A DNA stretch of 64,000 nucleotides. It comes from Planctomycetaceae bacterium (lineage in GTDB: Bacteria > Planctomycetota > Planctomycetia > Planctomycetales > Planctomycetaceae). Both the position numbers and the translations under genes were made by a program. Below, in pieces: positions 8,841 to 18,703 of the stretch (the first letter of the stretch is position 1; each line of letters begins with the position of its first letter). The stretch lies in assembly GCA_041398825.1 (NCBI GenBank), contig JAWKTX010000006.1:62001-126000 (forward strand). The letters are read 5' to 3'. Below the pieces are notes generated by a model. The model searched no databases and was not told the DNA's origin. It saw only the letters and a program-made list of their open reading frames with translations.

Positions 8841-11483
8841 CTACTGTTTGAAATACTCATGAGCCATATCTCCCCCACTGATCAGGTAAGCCATAAGATC
8901 CAGAATCTCGTCTTTTGTCATCCGATTAAAGAGCCCGGCGGGCATCGGAGAGGTCGTTGAAACAATGAGTTCTTCAATCTGCTTCCGATCAATATTGACG
9001 CGTTGATTGGGATCGGTCAGATCCGTGTTCAGCGTCATCGAATCACCATTCAGATTTACAACAACACCGGTATGTGTCAGTCCATCTTCTGTCAGAACCG
9101 TGATTGCCGAAAACTGCTCGTTGATGACTTTGCTTGGGTTCAGCACCTGGTCGAGCAGGTCATGCGCAGAAAACCGTCGGCCCGCGGACGTCAGGTCCGG
9201 GCCTGTCATTCCCCCCACACTGCCGAATCGGTGACACGCATAACAACCAGCTGCAGCGAACATCTTCTGGCCATTACCAAAGTCACGCCCGGTCATCTCA
9301 GACTGAGCTGCCGCTGACAGCTCATCCAGCGTCCATTTGGTTTCACTGCGACCTTCAAACACAGCCCCAAGATTCTCCAGGGCCGATTTTTTCTCGGGCT
9401 TCTTTGCCAGCAAGTCAGCCATGGATTCTCGTTCTGCTTCCGTCAGCGATGCAACAGCATCTGTTCGAATAAACTCAATAAATTTGTCGAAGCTGGCCCC
9501 TCCCTTGTAATTGGCGGCCTTCAGGAACCATTCGAAGTAGGCGGTGTGTGTTTCCGGTGTCCACCCGGCCGTCAACAACCGAATAGATCGGGCATATTGC
9601 ATCTGCTCCTCCTGAGTCGGTGCTGAAGCCATCAATGCAATGGCCTTTTCTGCGACTGTTGGAGACTGCAACCAGGCCAGCGTTTCGCACAACAACCAGT
9701 TCAGCTCGGGTGATGTTGATGGAAACATCGGATCAAAACGATGAATCAGCTTCTGCACCATAACATCATCCGGCCGGCCGAATCGGTTCAGAATGATCTG
9801 AATCGTTCGCTGCAGGGTCAGCTGTTGCTGCAGCTCCAGAGAAGAGGCGTCGATTGCGACAACTGCCGACAACAGTTGATCCCGCATCTCTTTGTTCACG
9901 GCGGGAGTGTCGTCTTTCCGATGCTGCGGACAAACCCCTGAAACGCGTGCCAGAGCCAACAAAGCCTCAACCTGTTTGGCGGGATCTTCTTCCGAAAACG
10001 CCTTGTCGGCCCACTCGCTGGTCGGCTGATGCTCAACAGCAACGCGAGCAGCCCATCGAATAAATCGATCATCGTCAGACAGGTATGGCCAGGCCGTCTG
10101 AATTGCTGCAGAATCCTGGTGACCATGAAACGATTCCAGAAGATGGCGCGTGTTGCGTGCTTCGCTTACCGAAGGCGCTGGATCTGCTGGCGCTGTGGAC
10201 TCATCACCCACGTAGGTGACACGGTACAACCCGGACTGAACGCGACGGCCGCCGATTGTGAAATACATCGCCCCGTCACCCGGGTGGATAATTGCGTCCG
10301 TAATGGGCAACGGCGCGCCTGTGACAAACTCTTCTCGGGTCGCCTTATACGAAGATCCGTCCGGTTCCAGATGAACGGCGTATAACTTGCCCCAGCTCCA
10401 GTCCAGAGCGAACAAAGCGTTCTGGTATCGAGCTGGAAACTTAGCGCCGTAACCAAACGCCATTCCGGTAGGTGATCCTGGTCCGATATCCAGCACGCCC
10501 GGTAGATTGTCTGCATAGAAGGGCATTCGCTTGCCAGCACCATTGCGCCATCCGAACTCAGCCCCGCTGGTTACCAGGCATATCCGAGTAGGTCGATACC
10601 ACGGAGTGTTAAAGTCGTATTCCATATCGGCGTCGTAGGTGAACAATTCACCATCACGATTGACCGCCGCATCGAAGACGTTCCGAAATCCTGACGCGTA
10701 AGCCTCGAACTGCCTGCCGTCGGGAGAAACTCGATAAATGATGCCGCCGGGAGCCAGTACACCACGGTTATGACCTCTCCCATCCGGCATGCTTGGCAAC
10801 AAATGATCTTCTCCCCAGACCTGGGGGACCTGAGACGTTGCCGCCAATGGTGGTGGCGTCGTGTTGTTGCCCGTCACCAGATACAAAGCTTTTCCATCAG
10901 GTGTGGGAACAACAGCATGAACGCCATGATCACCCCTGGATTTCACTTCGTGCAGAAACTCAACCTTGTCCAACTGGTCGTCGCCGTCACTATCCGTGAT
11001 ACGATACAACCCGGATGGAATCTTCTGTTCGTAATCGTTGACACCCACATACAAGGCATCGAACGCCCAAACCATGCCGTTGACAGCACGAATATCCGCT
11101 GGAACACGCTCAACGGATGATCGCTCGACAGACTGGCCAGCCGCCGGAGGTGTGATGCGATACAAACCGCCAAACTGATCACTCACCAGTAACCGACCTT
11201 TGTTGTCGGTACACAGATTTACCCACGAACCCTGATCTTCCCCTGGCACAGAATACAGTAATTCGACCTGAAAGCCTTTGGCGGCCGTGATGCGATCGAT
11301 GGGCGTTGCCTTGTTGCCGCCAATCGCCGGTCCCACCTTCTGTTCTCGTTTTGGGGGTGCCTTCTTTGCCGTTTTTTGCTTTGTCGCTTTCTCCTGCGCG
11401 CGACAGTCTTCGACAGAAATTCCCGGCAGAACAGAAGCCAGCAGGATGCTGGCCAGCAAGGTGAATGGAGAGCGTAAGATCAT
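8841..11483 (-). CDS. Secreted PVC-type dehydrogenase/HEAT/cytochrome c protein
   Basis: The protein has 880 residues from ATG 11483, which begins a clean signal peptide (MILRSPFTLLAS, cleavage near CRAQ). An upstream frame to 11597 is less likely. After a Lys-rich linker comes a six-bladed beta-propeller of the glucose/sorbosone dehydrogenase type (about 60-440), a HEAT-like helical region (about 450-690), and a C-terminal cytochrome c domain. The heme site is C747-YA-C750-H751, with a later Met in SPMPAGL as possible axial ligand. This is the architecture of the planctomycete-verrucomicrobial membrane-bound dehydrogenase plus heme-binding family. It probably oxidises a sugar in the periplasm and passes electrons to the chain. 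The substrate is unknown. Confidence 0.9.
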   Translation of the reverse strand: MILRSPFTLLASILLASVLPGISVEDCRAQEKATKQKTAKKAPPKREQKVGPAIGGNKATPIDRITAAKGFQVELLYSVPGEDQGSWVNLCTDNKGRLLVSDQFGGLYRITPPAAGQSVERSSVERVPADIRAVNGMVWAFDALYVGVNDYEQKIPSGLYRITDSDGDDQLDKVEFLHEVKSRGDHGVHAVVPTPDGKALYLVTGNNTTPPPLAATSQVPQVWGEDHLLPSMPDGRGHNRGVLAPGGIIYRVSPDGRQFEAYASGFRNVFDAAVNRDGELFTYDADMEYDFNTPWYRPTRICLVTSGAEFGWRNGAGKRMPFYADNLPGVLDIGPGSPTGMAFGYGAKFPARYQNALFALDWSWGKLYAVHLEPDGSSYKATREEFVTGAPLPITDAIIHPGDGAMYFTIGGRRVQSGLYRVTYVGDESTAPADPAPSVSEARNTRHLLESFHGHQDSAAIQTAWPYLSDDDRFIRWAARVAVEHQPTSEWADKAFSEEDPAKQVEALLALARVSGVCPQHRKDDTPAVNKEMRDQLLSAVVAIDASSLELQQQLTLQRTIQIILNRFGRPDDVMVQKLIHRFDPMFPSTSPELNWLLCETLAWLQSPTVAEKAIALMASAPTQEEQMQYARSIRLLTAGWTPETHTAYFEWFLKAANYKGGASFDKFIEFIRTDAVASLTEAERESMADLLAKKPEKKSALENLGAVFEGRSETKWTLDELSAAAQSEMTGRDFGNGQKMFAAAGCYACHRFGSVGGMTGPDLTSAGRRFSAHDLLDQVLNPSKVINEQFSAITVLTEDGLTHTGVVVNLNGDSMTLNTDLTDPNQRVNIDRKQIEELIVSTTSPMPAGLFNRMTKDEILDLMAYLISGGDMAHEYFKQ

Positions 11484-11783
11484 TTCTTTTCCCAGGTGTG
11501 CTTTTGAAACAGGTTGACGAATATTCATGGACATTAGATGTCCCGCTGCGATGAGCAGATTCCGCAAACAGGTGTCCCCTGACTCGGGCGTTGTCACTAT
11601 GTATCGCAGTTTACCGCCACCCGCACCTCACGGCGAGTCAATACCTGGCAGGATCGGCGTCAACACAAACTGCCATTTTGCCCGCGATAACATCACTCCC
11701 GGCAATTCGACTGTCGAAGCTGCAAACAAACAACTATGTTTCGAAACGACAACAGAAGACAATCTGGCAAACAGGAGATTCGT

Positions 11784-12719
11784 ATGTTGCGATTTGTTGT
11801 ACCCCTCTGCATCGCAATTGCATCATCGGATTCTGCCGCTCGGAATCCGGCGTTTGGCCAGGAAGTCACACAACAGTCTCCGACACCCGCTGCCAGACAA
11901 CGGGACGACGCAAAAGCTCCCCCTGCATTCGACAGACTGCAGGAAGCAAATCTGCCGTTCGCTCCCATCGAATTCCGTATGGGTCAGCTGCCTGTCCTGG
12001 CCCCGGCCGGAAGCTCATTCTCCAGGCCGGATCATGCATACAAATCTGCGGGTCTGGCGGTGGTGGCCACCCTCGACCAGCCGCTAAAGTGTGAAATCGT
12101 TGTTGAAGGACACGGCATCGACCTGCAAACAGGGAAAGAGACCTTTGCGATCCAATTCAGTGTGATGCGATCAGAAACAGACAGTCTGACATCCATCTTC
12201 CACATTAGCGCACCGCCTGCAGGATGGCCGGATGGCATGCTTCGCCTGCGGACGTCCATTGCAGAATTCCCTCAGGTCTATCAAGACTCCTGGTACTGGA
12301 TTGTTGACCAGAACAATCAGCCTCAATTTGCCAAACGATTGGAGAATCCACCTCGCCGCTATGAAGCGAATATTCGCGTCGATGTTTTTGCAGACGTGTA
12401 TGATGACTTCCCGGTATGGATCGAACAGGGAGATGCTGTTTCGATTTGCGGCAGGCTTCCGGCTAAGCCAGTAGAGCCCGGTCAAATTCGGGGCCCGAAA
12501 CTTCAGGCTCGTATTGTCAGGACAGACACCAAAGTCATCATTAATTCTGCAATCGTTCACTCCCTGATGGATGGAAATCAGGCGTGGTTTGAATGTGTCA
12601 AGACCATGCAACCAGACAAGTTAAAGCCAGGACATTACACCCTGACCATTACACAAAGCGGGCAGGAAATCCGAAGAGTGGCCATTGTTGTTCAACCCAA
12701 ATTGATCAAAGCCGAGTAG
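11784..12719 (+). CDS. Secreted protein of unknown function
   Basis: The protein has 311 residues from ATG 11784, preceded by CAGGAG. A longer frame from 11736 has a poor N-terminus. The start gives a signal peptide (MLRFVVPLCIAIASS, ending near AFGQ). The rest looks beta-rich with alternating hydrophobics, including a segment on oral strength words absent of catalytic motifs, such as LKPGHYTLTITQSGQEI near the end, reminiscent of an immunoglobulin-like fold. No family is recognised. It is divergent from the cytochrome gene, with a 300-bp shared upstream region, and converges on the DUF1080-esterase gene over a strong hairpin. Confidence 0.8.
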   Translation: MLRFVVPLCIAIASSDSAARNPAFGQEVTQQSPTPAARQRDDAKAPPAFDRLQEANLPFAPIEFRMGQLPVLAPAGSSFSRPDHAYKSAGLAVVATLDQPLKCEIVVEGHGIDLQTGKETFAIQFSVMRSETDSLTSIFHISAPPAGWPDGMLRLRTSIAEFPQVYQDSWYWIVDQNNQPQFAKRLENPPRRYEANIRVDVFADVYDDFPVWIEQGDAVSICGRLPAKPVEPGQIRGPKLQARIVRTDTKVIINSAIVHSLMDGNQAWFECVKTMQPDKLKPGHYTLTITQSGQEIRRVAIVVQPKLIKAE

Positions 12720-12760
12720 ATCGCCGCAAGCGGCACAGTCTCCGGTTTCGTTCCAAATTC

Positions 12761-12818
12761 GAAACTGCCTCGCTCCATTGCCCGCCGAGATCAGGTCGAC
12801 GGGCAATGGCGAAGTTTC
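12761..12818. terminator. Bidirectional hairpin between convergent genes
   Basis: Positions 12775-12784 (CCATTGCCCG) are perfectly complementary to 12800-12809. The outer bases 12761-12766 (GAAACT) pair with 12813-12818 across an internal loop. It sits between two convergent genes, where a shared transcription terminator is expected. No long T-run follows on either strand. Confidence 0.55.
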
Positions 12819-12844
12819 GGAGGATTCCTTCAACCAATGCAACT

Positions 12845-12908
12845 GCATCGTGATGCGACTGCGTTGAGATGACACTGTGTTGAGATGACACTGTGCTGTG
12901 ATGACACT
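12845..12908. repeat. 16-bp tandem repeat, about 3-4 units
   Basis: Units of 16 bp run at 12861, 12877 and 12893, each close to GYGTTGAGATGACACT. A weaker unit precedes them at 12845. The array lies between convergent genes and does not code. Confidence 0.7.
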
Positions 12909-12955
12909 GCAATCTTCAGTTGATTGTTCTGAAGGACATCACCATCCGGATCCCT

Positions 12956-14572
12956 TTACGGATCTCCCGTCAGCGCGTTGATCAGATAGCTGGTGGTCGT
13001 TTCGTGCGTCACATCAGGAGCCCCGGGATAAACCAGTTCACACTTGACTCCGTTGTCGGAGCAGTGTTCCTGAAGCTTCACACCAAAGTTGGAGGTGTGG
13101 GTTGGATCCTTCTGGTCCTGCCCCAAAGCGGGCGGAGCACTGAAGTACAAATAGACGGGCGGATCGTCAGACGAAACGAGGGCGTAGGGAGAGTATTCTG
13201 CAATCCAGGGAAGAATATTGTCACGTTCGGCGAGGAACTGATCGAACTGAGACAGTTTTTTTGCAGGATCACCAGCAAAACCAAATGCATGCCCGCCGTA
13301 ACGGCTATTGGGAGTCCATTCTTTCATCTGCTTCGGATCGAGCGTTGTCTGAGCCCCATTGACTGCCGCACAAAGCAGGCGGGTCGATTCACGGGCAACA
13401 GGATCTTCGCTGGCTGGATCGGCCATATCCGGATGAAAGGCCAGCCAAAGACTGGAGCAGGCACCTGCAGATCCACCCGATGCTGCAATGCGTGCTTTGT
13501 CGATATTCCATTCGGCTGCTTTGCTTCGCACAAACTGAAGCGCCCGGGCAGCGTCATGCAACGGCGCCTTGACTGGCGGAACCACACCATCTTCCGTCGC
13601 TTCTTTGATAAATCGATATTCCACAGAGGCGACGGAAATCCCGTTCTTCAGCATTTCGGGCAATACGTTTGTCAGGCCCGACAAACGTCCCCCACCCTGC
13701 CAGCCTCCACCATGAATAAAAAACAACAATGGCGTCGGCTTTTCTGATTCCGCCTTCCAGAAGTGAATGCGCTGCTTCACGTGAGGACCATACGAAACAT
13801 CGAACGCCGTAGGATCTGGCAGGGGATTGAATGCCGCAAGCACTCGCTGACCTTCAGCCTTTGAGATCTCTCGAACAAAGATATTTCTCCATCGAATTTC
13901 ACCACCGTGCGTCTGCAGCATGATGGGACCGCGTTCCGGCAATGGCTGAGTTCGATCCCAGTAGTTTTCCATGATGGCGCCTTCGACGACCGCGCGGCCG
14001 TTCAGCCAGACCCAGGTGCGGGCACCAATCTGACGAATCCGAAACTGATTCCACGCACCGAACGGCTTGTCAGCAACCAGCGAAGGGTCGCGCCCAAGTG
14101 TCCCCGGCGTATTATTGAAAAGTCCGCCGGAACCCATGTGAGGCAGTCGTGTTGGACGACGTGGATCAAACTTCTGATTCCAATCCCAGATCTGAACCTG
14201 CGGTGTCCCGCGCAGATAGATCCCGCTGTCCGCTCCTGCAACAGTCTTGTACTCCAGCTGAAGCTCGATATCACCAAAGTCTTCTTCCGTTGTGGCGTAG
14301 GGACCGTGGCCGTCATTCACCAGCTCACCATTTTCGATCCGCCAATGGCCTGGAAATTCTTTTCGCTGCTGCGCCAGGCTGGCCTCTTTTTTTTCTCCTT
14401 CCAGCTTCGCAGACAAGTGAGGATTCCAGCCGTACCAACCGGTCAAATCGTTGCCATTAAAGATGGCCCTGAAGCCTTTGGGGGGTGTTGGCGTTTCGGC
14501 ATTCGTTCTGGCTTCCAGACACGATAAGACAACCACGATCGTCAATTGGGTGATTAACCTGAATGCAGACAT
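12956..14572 (-). CDS. Secreted DUF1080 domain fused to alpha/beta-hydrolase esterase
   Basis: The protein has 538 residues from ATG 14572, which begins the signal peptide (MSAFRLITQLTIVVVLSC, ending near TNAE). The N-terminal half (about 30-240) is a DUF1080 / 3-keto-disaccharide hydrolase-like jelly roll, starting FNGNDLTGWYGW. The C-terminal half (about 255-535) is an esterase/lipase-type alpha/beta hydrolase with oxyanion loop HGGGWQGG, nucleophile motif GGSAG, and a late VTHET histidine. Planctomycetes use such proteins in breaking down complex glycans. The fusion suggests deacylation and binding or cleavage of the same polysaccharide. The next gene upstream, divergent, is a sulfatase. 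Confidence 0.9.
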   Translation of the reverse strand: MSAFRLITQLTIVVVLSCLEARTNAETPTPPKGFRAIFNGNDLTGWYGWNPHLSAKLEGEKKEASLAQQRKEFPGHWRIENGELVNDGHGPYATTEEDFGDIELQLEYKTVAGADSGIYLRGTPQVQIWDWNQKFDPRRPTRLPHMGSGGLFNNTPGTLGRDPSLVADKPFGAWNQFRIRQIGARTWVWLNGRAVVEGAIMENYWDRTQPLPERGPIMLQTHGGEIRWRNIFVREISKAEGQRVLAAFNPLPDPTAFDVSYGPHVKQRIHFWKAESEKPTPLLFFIHGGGWQGGGRLSGLTNVLPEMLKNGISVASVEYRFIKEATEDGVVPPVKAPLHDAARALQFVRSKAAEWNIDKARIAASGGSAGACSSLWLAFHPDMADPASEDPVARESTRLLCAAVNGAQTTLDPKQMKEWTPNSRYGGHAFGFAGDPAKKLSQFDQFLAERDNILPWIAEYSPYALVSSDDPPVYLYFSAPPALGQDQKDPTHTSNFGVKLQEHCSDNGVKCELVYPGAPDVTHETTTSYLINALTGDP

Positions 14573-15107
14573 AGTGAGGTGGGCTCCAAATTTCGGGGGG
14601 CGTAAAGAACAAACCTGGCAGTTTGCCTCGTATTGAAGCTCACCCGGGCAGCCATCGCAAATCAAAGCCATTCACAGGGCAGAAAGGTCACCCAAATCAC
14701 TTTCCAAAAATGTACGAATCCCGGATTTTCATTCGAACGATTGGGACGGGTTTCGAGACCCATCTCTTCGACCGGTTTTCTCTCCACAACCAAGGCTACG
14801 CAGATGCCATTCCTCGCGGCAGAAATGCGACATGGCAGACGGTGCGACGATCCATCTGTCACAGGGAAAATCCATGCCAAAGCAACGCAGCAAGTCGGTC
14901 AGCATTCAACGCAGGGCACAGCTCTGTAATCGATCTTTACCGCGAGTCCGGGATCGGATGGATGACGGGAATCTGTTATTGGCGGCGACTCACAATCGCT
15001 GTCCATTGAAATCTTCTGCGGATTGGATCAACGTCCCTACTCTACCGACAGATTTTTCCTTCACTCCCCCCGAATGCACCGCCCCCAACGGAAAGCAGCA
15101 CGAGCCA
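14573..15107. other. Divergent intergenic region, no gene seen
   Basis: This 535-bp region separates the leftward DUF1080-esterase from the rightward sulfatase. Frames run through it, including an in-frame extension of the sulfatase to 14832, but they lack protein-like composition. Promoters for both genes should lie here. No repeat or hairpin stands out. Confidence 0.5.
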
Positions 15108-16655
15108 ATGAAGCTGACACCAACAAAGCACACCAACGTGGAAGATCACCATCAAAAAAGCCCTCAGGCGAGATTGCGTGTTCTCTGGCTGCTTGGCCTG
15201 ATTACGTGCCTCTGCACTGTCGACGACATGCGTACAAACGCTGCAGAGCAGACGTCACGACCGAACATCCTCCTGATCTTTGCAGACGATCTGGGGTGGC
15301 GGGATGTAGGCTATAACGGGACGGACTTTTACGAAACGCCCGTTATCGACAAGTTCAGAACGGAAGGAATGGTCTTTCATCATGGTTATGCGGCAGCGGG
15401 CAATTGCGCGCCGAGTCGGGCATGCCTTTTGTCAGGAACGTACACGCCACGTCATCACGTTTATGCCGTTGGCAGTACAGATCGGGGCCCGAAGCGATCA
15501 CAAAGACTGGTCTCAATCCCGAATAAGTCGGGGCTGGCAGTCGATAACATCACGATGGCAGATGCACTTCGAGGCGGCGGGTACGCCACCGGGATTTTCG
15601 GCAAATGGCACCTGAGTGGAGCGGACGGTGCGAAACCTGAAGAACAGGGGTTCGACGTTGTCTTTGATTCTCGCGGTGGTAACCCTAACGCAAAACGTGA
15701 CGTACCTGATGATCCAAAGGGCATCTTTTCAATCACGAAGGCCGCCGGGGAATTCATGGAAAAAAGCCATACAGAAGGCAAACCATTCTTTGCCTATGTC
15801 GCTCACCATGCCATCCACACAGCCCTGGAAGCAAGACCCAAAACGCTCGAACAATTCCAGAAGAAGGCCAAAGGGCAGCAGCACAGCCACGCCATGTATG
15901 CAGCCTGCCTCTATGATCTGGACGCGGGCGTTGGACAATTGCTGGCGAAACTGGAGCAGTTAGACATCGCGAAGAACACTTTGGTTGTTTTCACAAGTGA
16001 CAACGGTGGCACGCAACAATCTTCGCAGGAACCGCTTCGTGGCAACAAGGGAGGCTATTACGAGGGCGGCATTCGGGAACCATTCATCGTCCGGTGGCCC
16101 GGAGTCACAATACCAGGTTCAGAATGCAGCGTTCCGGTGATCAATGTCGACTTGTATCCAACATTTCTTGCTGCCGCTGGGATTCCTCCTGAAAAGGAAC
16201 TGGATGGCGAAGATCTGCGTCCATTGCTCAGCCAGGCTGGCCCTCTGACGCGGAAGTCTGTCTTCTGGCATTTTCCCGGTTACCTTGATGGCCCTGTCAT
16301 TCGCGGACGAGAAGGTGACGTTCAGCTTGGTTTCCGCACCCGGCCTGTCTCTGTGATTCGTAAGGGAGACTGGAAGCTGCATCTCTTCCATGAAGAATGG
16401 AAGCTGGATGGCGGCCACGAGAAGATCGCTTCGAACAAAGCTGTGGAACTCTACAACATCGCGAAGGATCAGGGAGAACACACCAACCTCGCATCTTCGG
16501 ACGCTACAAAACGCGACGAGCTGATTCGGGATCTGCTTGCCTGGCAGCAGGCCGTAAATGCGCAGATGCCAACAGTACCAAATCCGACCCATGAACCTGG
16601 AAAAACTGGCAACAAGAGCGGCAAAGCTTTACGAAAAAACAAAAAATCGCCCTGA
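15108..16655 (+). CDS. Secreted sulfatase, type I (formylglycine)
   Basis: The protein has 515 residues from ATG 15108. A longer frame from 14832 is not conserved-looking. A twin-hydrophobic signal region (LRVLWLLGLITCLCTV) precedes the mature start near NAAEQ. Metal-binding residues are seen in LLIFADDLGW. The sulfatase signature C100-A-P-S-R supplies the cysteine that becomes formylglycine, followed by LLSGTYTPR. FGKWHLSG and TSDNGG are further family motifs. The Lys-rich C-terminus is usual in planctomycete paralogues. The enzyme should remove sulfate esters from algal or other polysaccharides in the periplasm. The required formylglycine-generating enzyme is not in this window. Confidence 0.92.
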   Translation: MKLTPTKHTNVEDHHQKSPQARLRVLWLLGLITCLCTVDDMRTNAAEQTSRPNILLIFADDLGWRDVGYNGTDFYETPVIDKFRTEGMVFHHGYAAAGNCAPSRACLLSGTYTPRHHVYAVGSTDRGPKRSQRLVSIPNKSGLAVDNITMADALRGGGYATGIFGKWHLSGADGAKPEEQGFDVVFDSRGGNPNAKRDVPDDPKGIFSITKAAGEFMEKSHTEGKPFFAYVAHHAIHTALEARPKTLEQFQKKAKGQQHSHAMYAACLYDLDAGVGQLLAKLEQLDIAKNTLVVFTSDNGGTQQSSQEPLRGNKGGYYEGGIREPFIVRWPGVTIPGSECSVPVINVDLYPTFLAAAGIPPEKELDGEDLRPLLSQAGPLTRKSVFWHFPGYLDGPVIRGREGDVQLGFRTRPVSVIRKGDWKLHLFHEEWKLDGGHEKIASNKAVELYNIAKDQGEHTNLASSDATKRDELIRDLLAWQQAVNAQMPTVPNPTHEPGKTGNKSGKALRKNKKSP

Positions 16656-16965
16656 TTCAGGTGCTCCTCTGTCATGCGATGCCAAATGGCCCAGCCCATG
16701 CAACCCTGAAGAACGAAGACAAGAATGATCGGGGCGAGATTTTGGCAGATCGGATGCAGGAAGAATGCCTGTACTGAAGTCGAAAAATCAGAAGAAATGG
16801 ACGGTGGGGGACCAAAACGCACCGTGTTTTCGGGCAGAGTCTGGTGAAAAACTTCTGTGGTCATCATCCGGCCAGCTGCGGTAGAATCGCGGCCCGACGA
16901 GTTTGGCAATGAAGCCGAGTTCGATTTGACGCTCATCAATTTCATCCCGCACGGAAGCAGACGTC
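16656..16965. other. Intergenic region, nothing recognised
   Basis: About 310 bp between the sulfatase and the sugar transferase. No coding frame, repeat or RNA fold is recognised. It must hold the promoter of the sugar transferase gene unless that gene is read through from the sulfatase. Confidence 0.45.
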
Positions 16966-17688
16966 ATGGCCCGACGGTTGTTTGACATCACCATAGCAGC
17001 GACTGCCCTTTTTCTGATCGCTCCCATCATGCTTGCAGCGGCGATCGGCATACGCCTGTCGAGCCCCGGCCCCGTCTTCTACAAAGCCAACCGAGTTGGA
17101 AGAAACAGGCAACTGTTTACGATGTACAAACTTCGCACCATGCATTGCCGCACGGTGGCCGGAAGTTCCATCACAGCGTCGAACGATCCTCGCGTATTTA
17201 CCGTGGGTCGCATTCTGCGAGCATTGAAGATTGATGAACTCCCTCAACTCGTCAACGTCCTGAAAGGCGACATGGCGATCATTGGCCCTCGTCCTGAAGC
17301 ACCGGATATCGTTGAAAAGTATTACACACCAGATTATCTCCGTTCTCTGGCGGTCAAACCAGGTCTCTCGAGCCCCGGAAGCATCTGCTACTACACGCAC
17401 GGCGAACAATTACTGGCAGATGGAGAAGCCGAAGAGTTCTATGTCACACGGCTCCTGCCCGTGAAGATGGCAATTGATCTGGAGTATCAGGATCGTGCAA
17501 CAATGGTGGGAGACCTGGGAATCATTTTTCGCACAGCATTGACACTGGCTCAAAAAGCAATGGGACGCAAAGACTTCCCGGAACCACCGCAGCTGGCACA
17601 ACTTCGAAACAAAGATGCGGAACGCGGATCGGTTCACACGGATCCATCTCGAACAGACTCAGCTCCTGATCTCAGGCGAGCCGCTTAA
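16966..17688 (+). CDS. Exopolysaccharide initiating sugar transferase
   Basis: The protein has 240 residues. An N-terminal membrane helix (about 9-31) precedes the bacterial sugar transferase domain (Pfam Bac_transf). Seen motifs are the entry RLSSPGPVFYKANRVG, the YKLRTM signature, and LKIDELPQLVNVLKGDMAIIGPRPE, with the Asp-Glu and PRPE residues typical of WcaJ/WbaP-like enzymes. These enzymes transfer a sugar-1-phosphate to undecaprenyl phosphate at the inner membrane, starting capsule or exopolysaccharide repeat units. It is the short, monotopic-domain form. A Wza-like export lipoprotein lies 1.4 kb downstream on the same strand, suggesting a shared pathway. A hairpin terminator follows. 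Confidence 0.92.
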   Translation: MARRLFDITIAATALFLIAPIMLAAAIGIRLSSPGPVFYKANRVGRNRQLFTMYKLRTMHCRTVAGSSITASNDPRVFTVGRILRALKIDELPQLVNVLKGDMAIIGPRPEAPDIVEKYYTPDYLRSLAVKPGLSSPGSICYYTHGEQLLADGEAEEFYVTRLLPVKMAIDLEYQDRATMVGDLGIIFRTALTLAQKAMGRKDFPEPPQLAQLRNKDAERGSVHTDPSRTDSAPDLRRAA

Positions 17689-17729
17689 CAGGCCGCTGAA
17701 AACCAGACAGACTGCAACCAGGCAAAACA

Positions 17730-17762
17730 AAAGACCGCAGTGGTTTCCCATCTGCGGTCTTT
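17730..17762 (+). terminator. Hairpin terminator after sugar transferase
   Basis: An 11-bp perfect stem, AAAGACCGCAG paired with CTGCGGTCTTT, surrounds an 11-nt loop 41 bp after the stop codon. The stem ends in a short T-run (TTT), consistent with an intrinsic terminator. Confidence 0.75.
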
Positions 17763-17929
17763 CGATAATCATGTCTTCTGGAACTGCGACGGTGGAGACG
17801 CAGCGAGTCAGGCGAGGATCGAGTCACGTCCAGCGTGCACCCTTTGATGATCCGGGCCTACGCAATTATTTTTGGAACCTCCGTCGGGGTTGCATCTGAA
17901 GACATTGACGACACTTCCATCATCGGCAT

Positions 17930-18703
17930 TCAGTCGGCTGAATCTTGCTGTTCCTCCTGAATTCGTTTCCGCCAGGCCTCAATTACTCCCTGCGGGTCCG
18001 CGTCGAAAGCCTGCCGACATCCATCGCAACAAACATAGTAAGTATTGCCCTGGAATGTCACGGTCATCGTACCCCTGCCACCAGTCACAATACACTGCCG
18101 TTCGTTCGAGCCCTCCTGAGCAAGTCGTTCGCCGGCACGTGTATACCCGACCTCAGCAATTCGTCGAAAAACGGACGCCTGCCCCGAACGCTGCTCCAGC
18201 AATACCGTCGCACGAATTTCACTGAGCAGGCGGATGGTGCATCGATACTGGAGTTGCCCATTGGGCTCCTGATCGGCGGATCGAAAGACCCATTTTGATG
18301 TGGCGGATTCGCTGGTAATCAATTCACAGTCAACACCTTTACCATCCGGCAGGAGGATGTTCAGCTGCGGTTCGTTCGTTGCCGCTCGCCCGGCGGAGAT
18401 CGTCAACGCTCGAAAGAGTTTGCCATCGCTGGAACTCAGAGCCATCACAACCGATGGTTCGAACTGCCATGCCACGGCGAGCTTCCCTGTCCAGGCACCA
18501 CGATTCGAACCGCGTTGCGGCTGCCCAACTCCACGCCATTCTCCAATCAGACCGCCGAAAGCTTTCAGCTGCCGGACCGCCGCTTCACGATCCCCGATCG
18601 CGACGATTTCTCCCGCCTTATCGGGCCCGGAAAGGCCACGCACCTCCGATCCGATGGACAGAAGGATAAGGACTGCTGCAACGGCCCCCGGAATTTGTTT
18701 CAT
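17930..18703 (-). CDS. Secreted protein with C-terminal YHS/TRASH-like metal site
   Basis: The protein has 257 residues with a signal peptide (MKQIPGAVAAVLILLSIGS). The middle (about 40-190) is a beta-rich domain with no recognised family. Near the C-terminus, a CIVTGG start followed by YYVCCDGCRQAFDADP resembles YHS or TRASH domains, small cysteine sites that bind copper or other metals. The arrangement C...YYVCCxGCxxxFxxDP is typical of secreted planctomycete proteins of this kind. It ends with a charged helix. A role in metal handling or sensing in the periplasm is inferred. It is transcribed alone, divergent from the export lipoprotein gene. Confidence 0.8.
   Translation of the reverse strand: MKQIPGAVAAVLILLSIGSEVRGLSGPDKAGEIVAIGDREAAVRQLKAFGGLIGEWRGVGQPQRGSNRGAWTGKLAVAWQFEPSVVMALSSSDGKLFRALTISAGRAATNEPQLNILLPDGKGVDCELITSESATSKWVFRSADQEPNGQLQYRCTIRLLSEIRATVLLEQRSGQASVFRRIAEVGYTRAGERLAQEGSNERQCIVTGGRGTMTVTFQGNTYYVCCDGCRQAFDADPQGVIEAWRKRIQEEQQDSAD

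Noticed and set aside
17683..17720. Sixth copy of the palindromic repeat
   Set aside because: Only the first bases (TTAACAGGCCGCTGAAAA) resemble the left end; no right arm follows.
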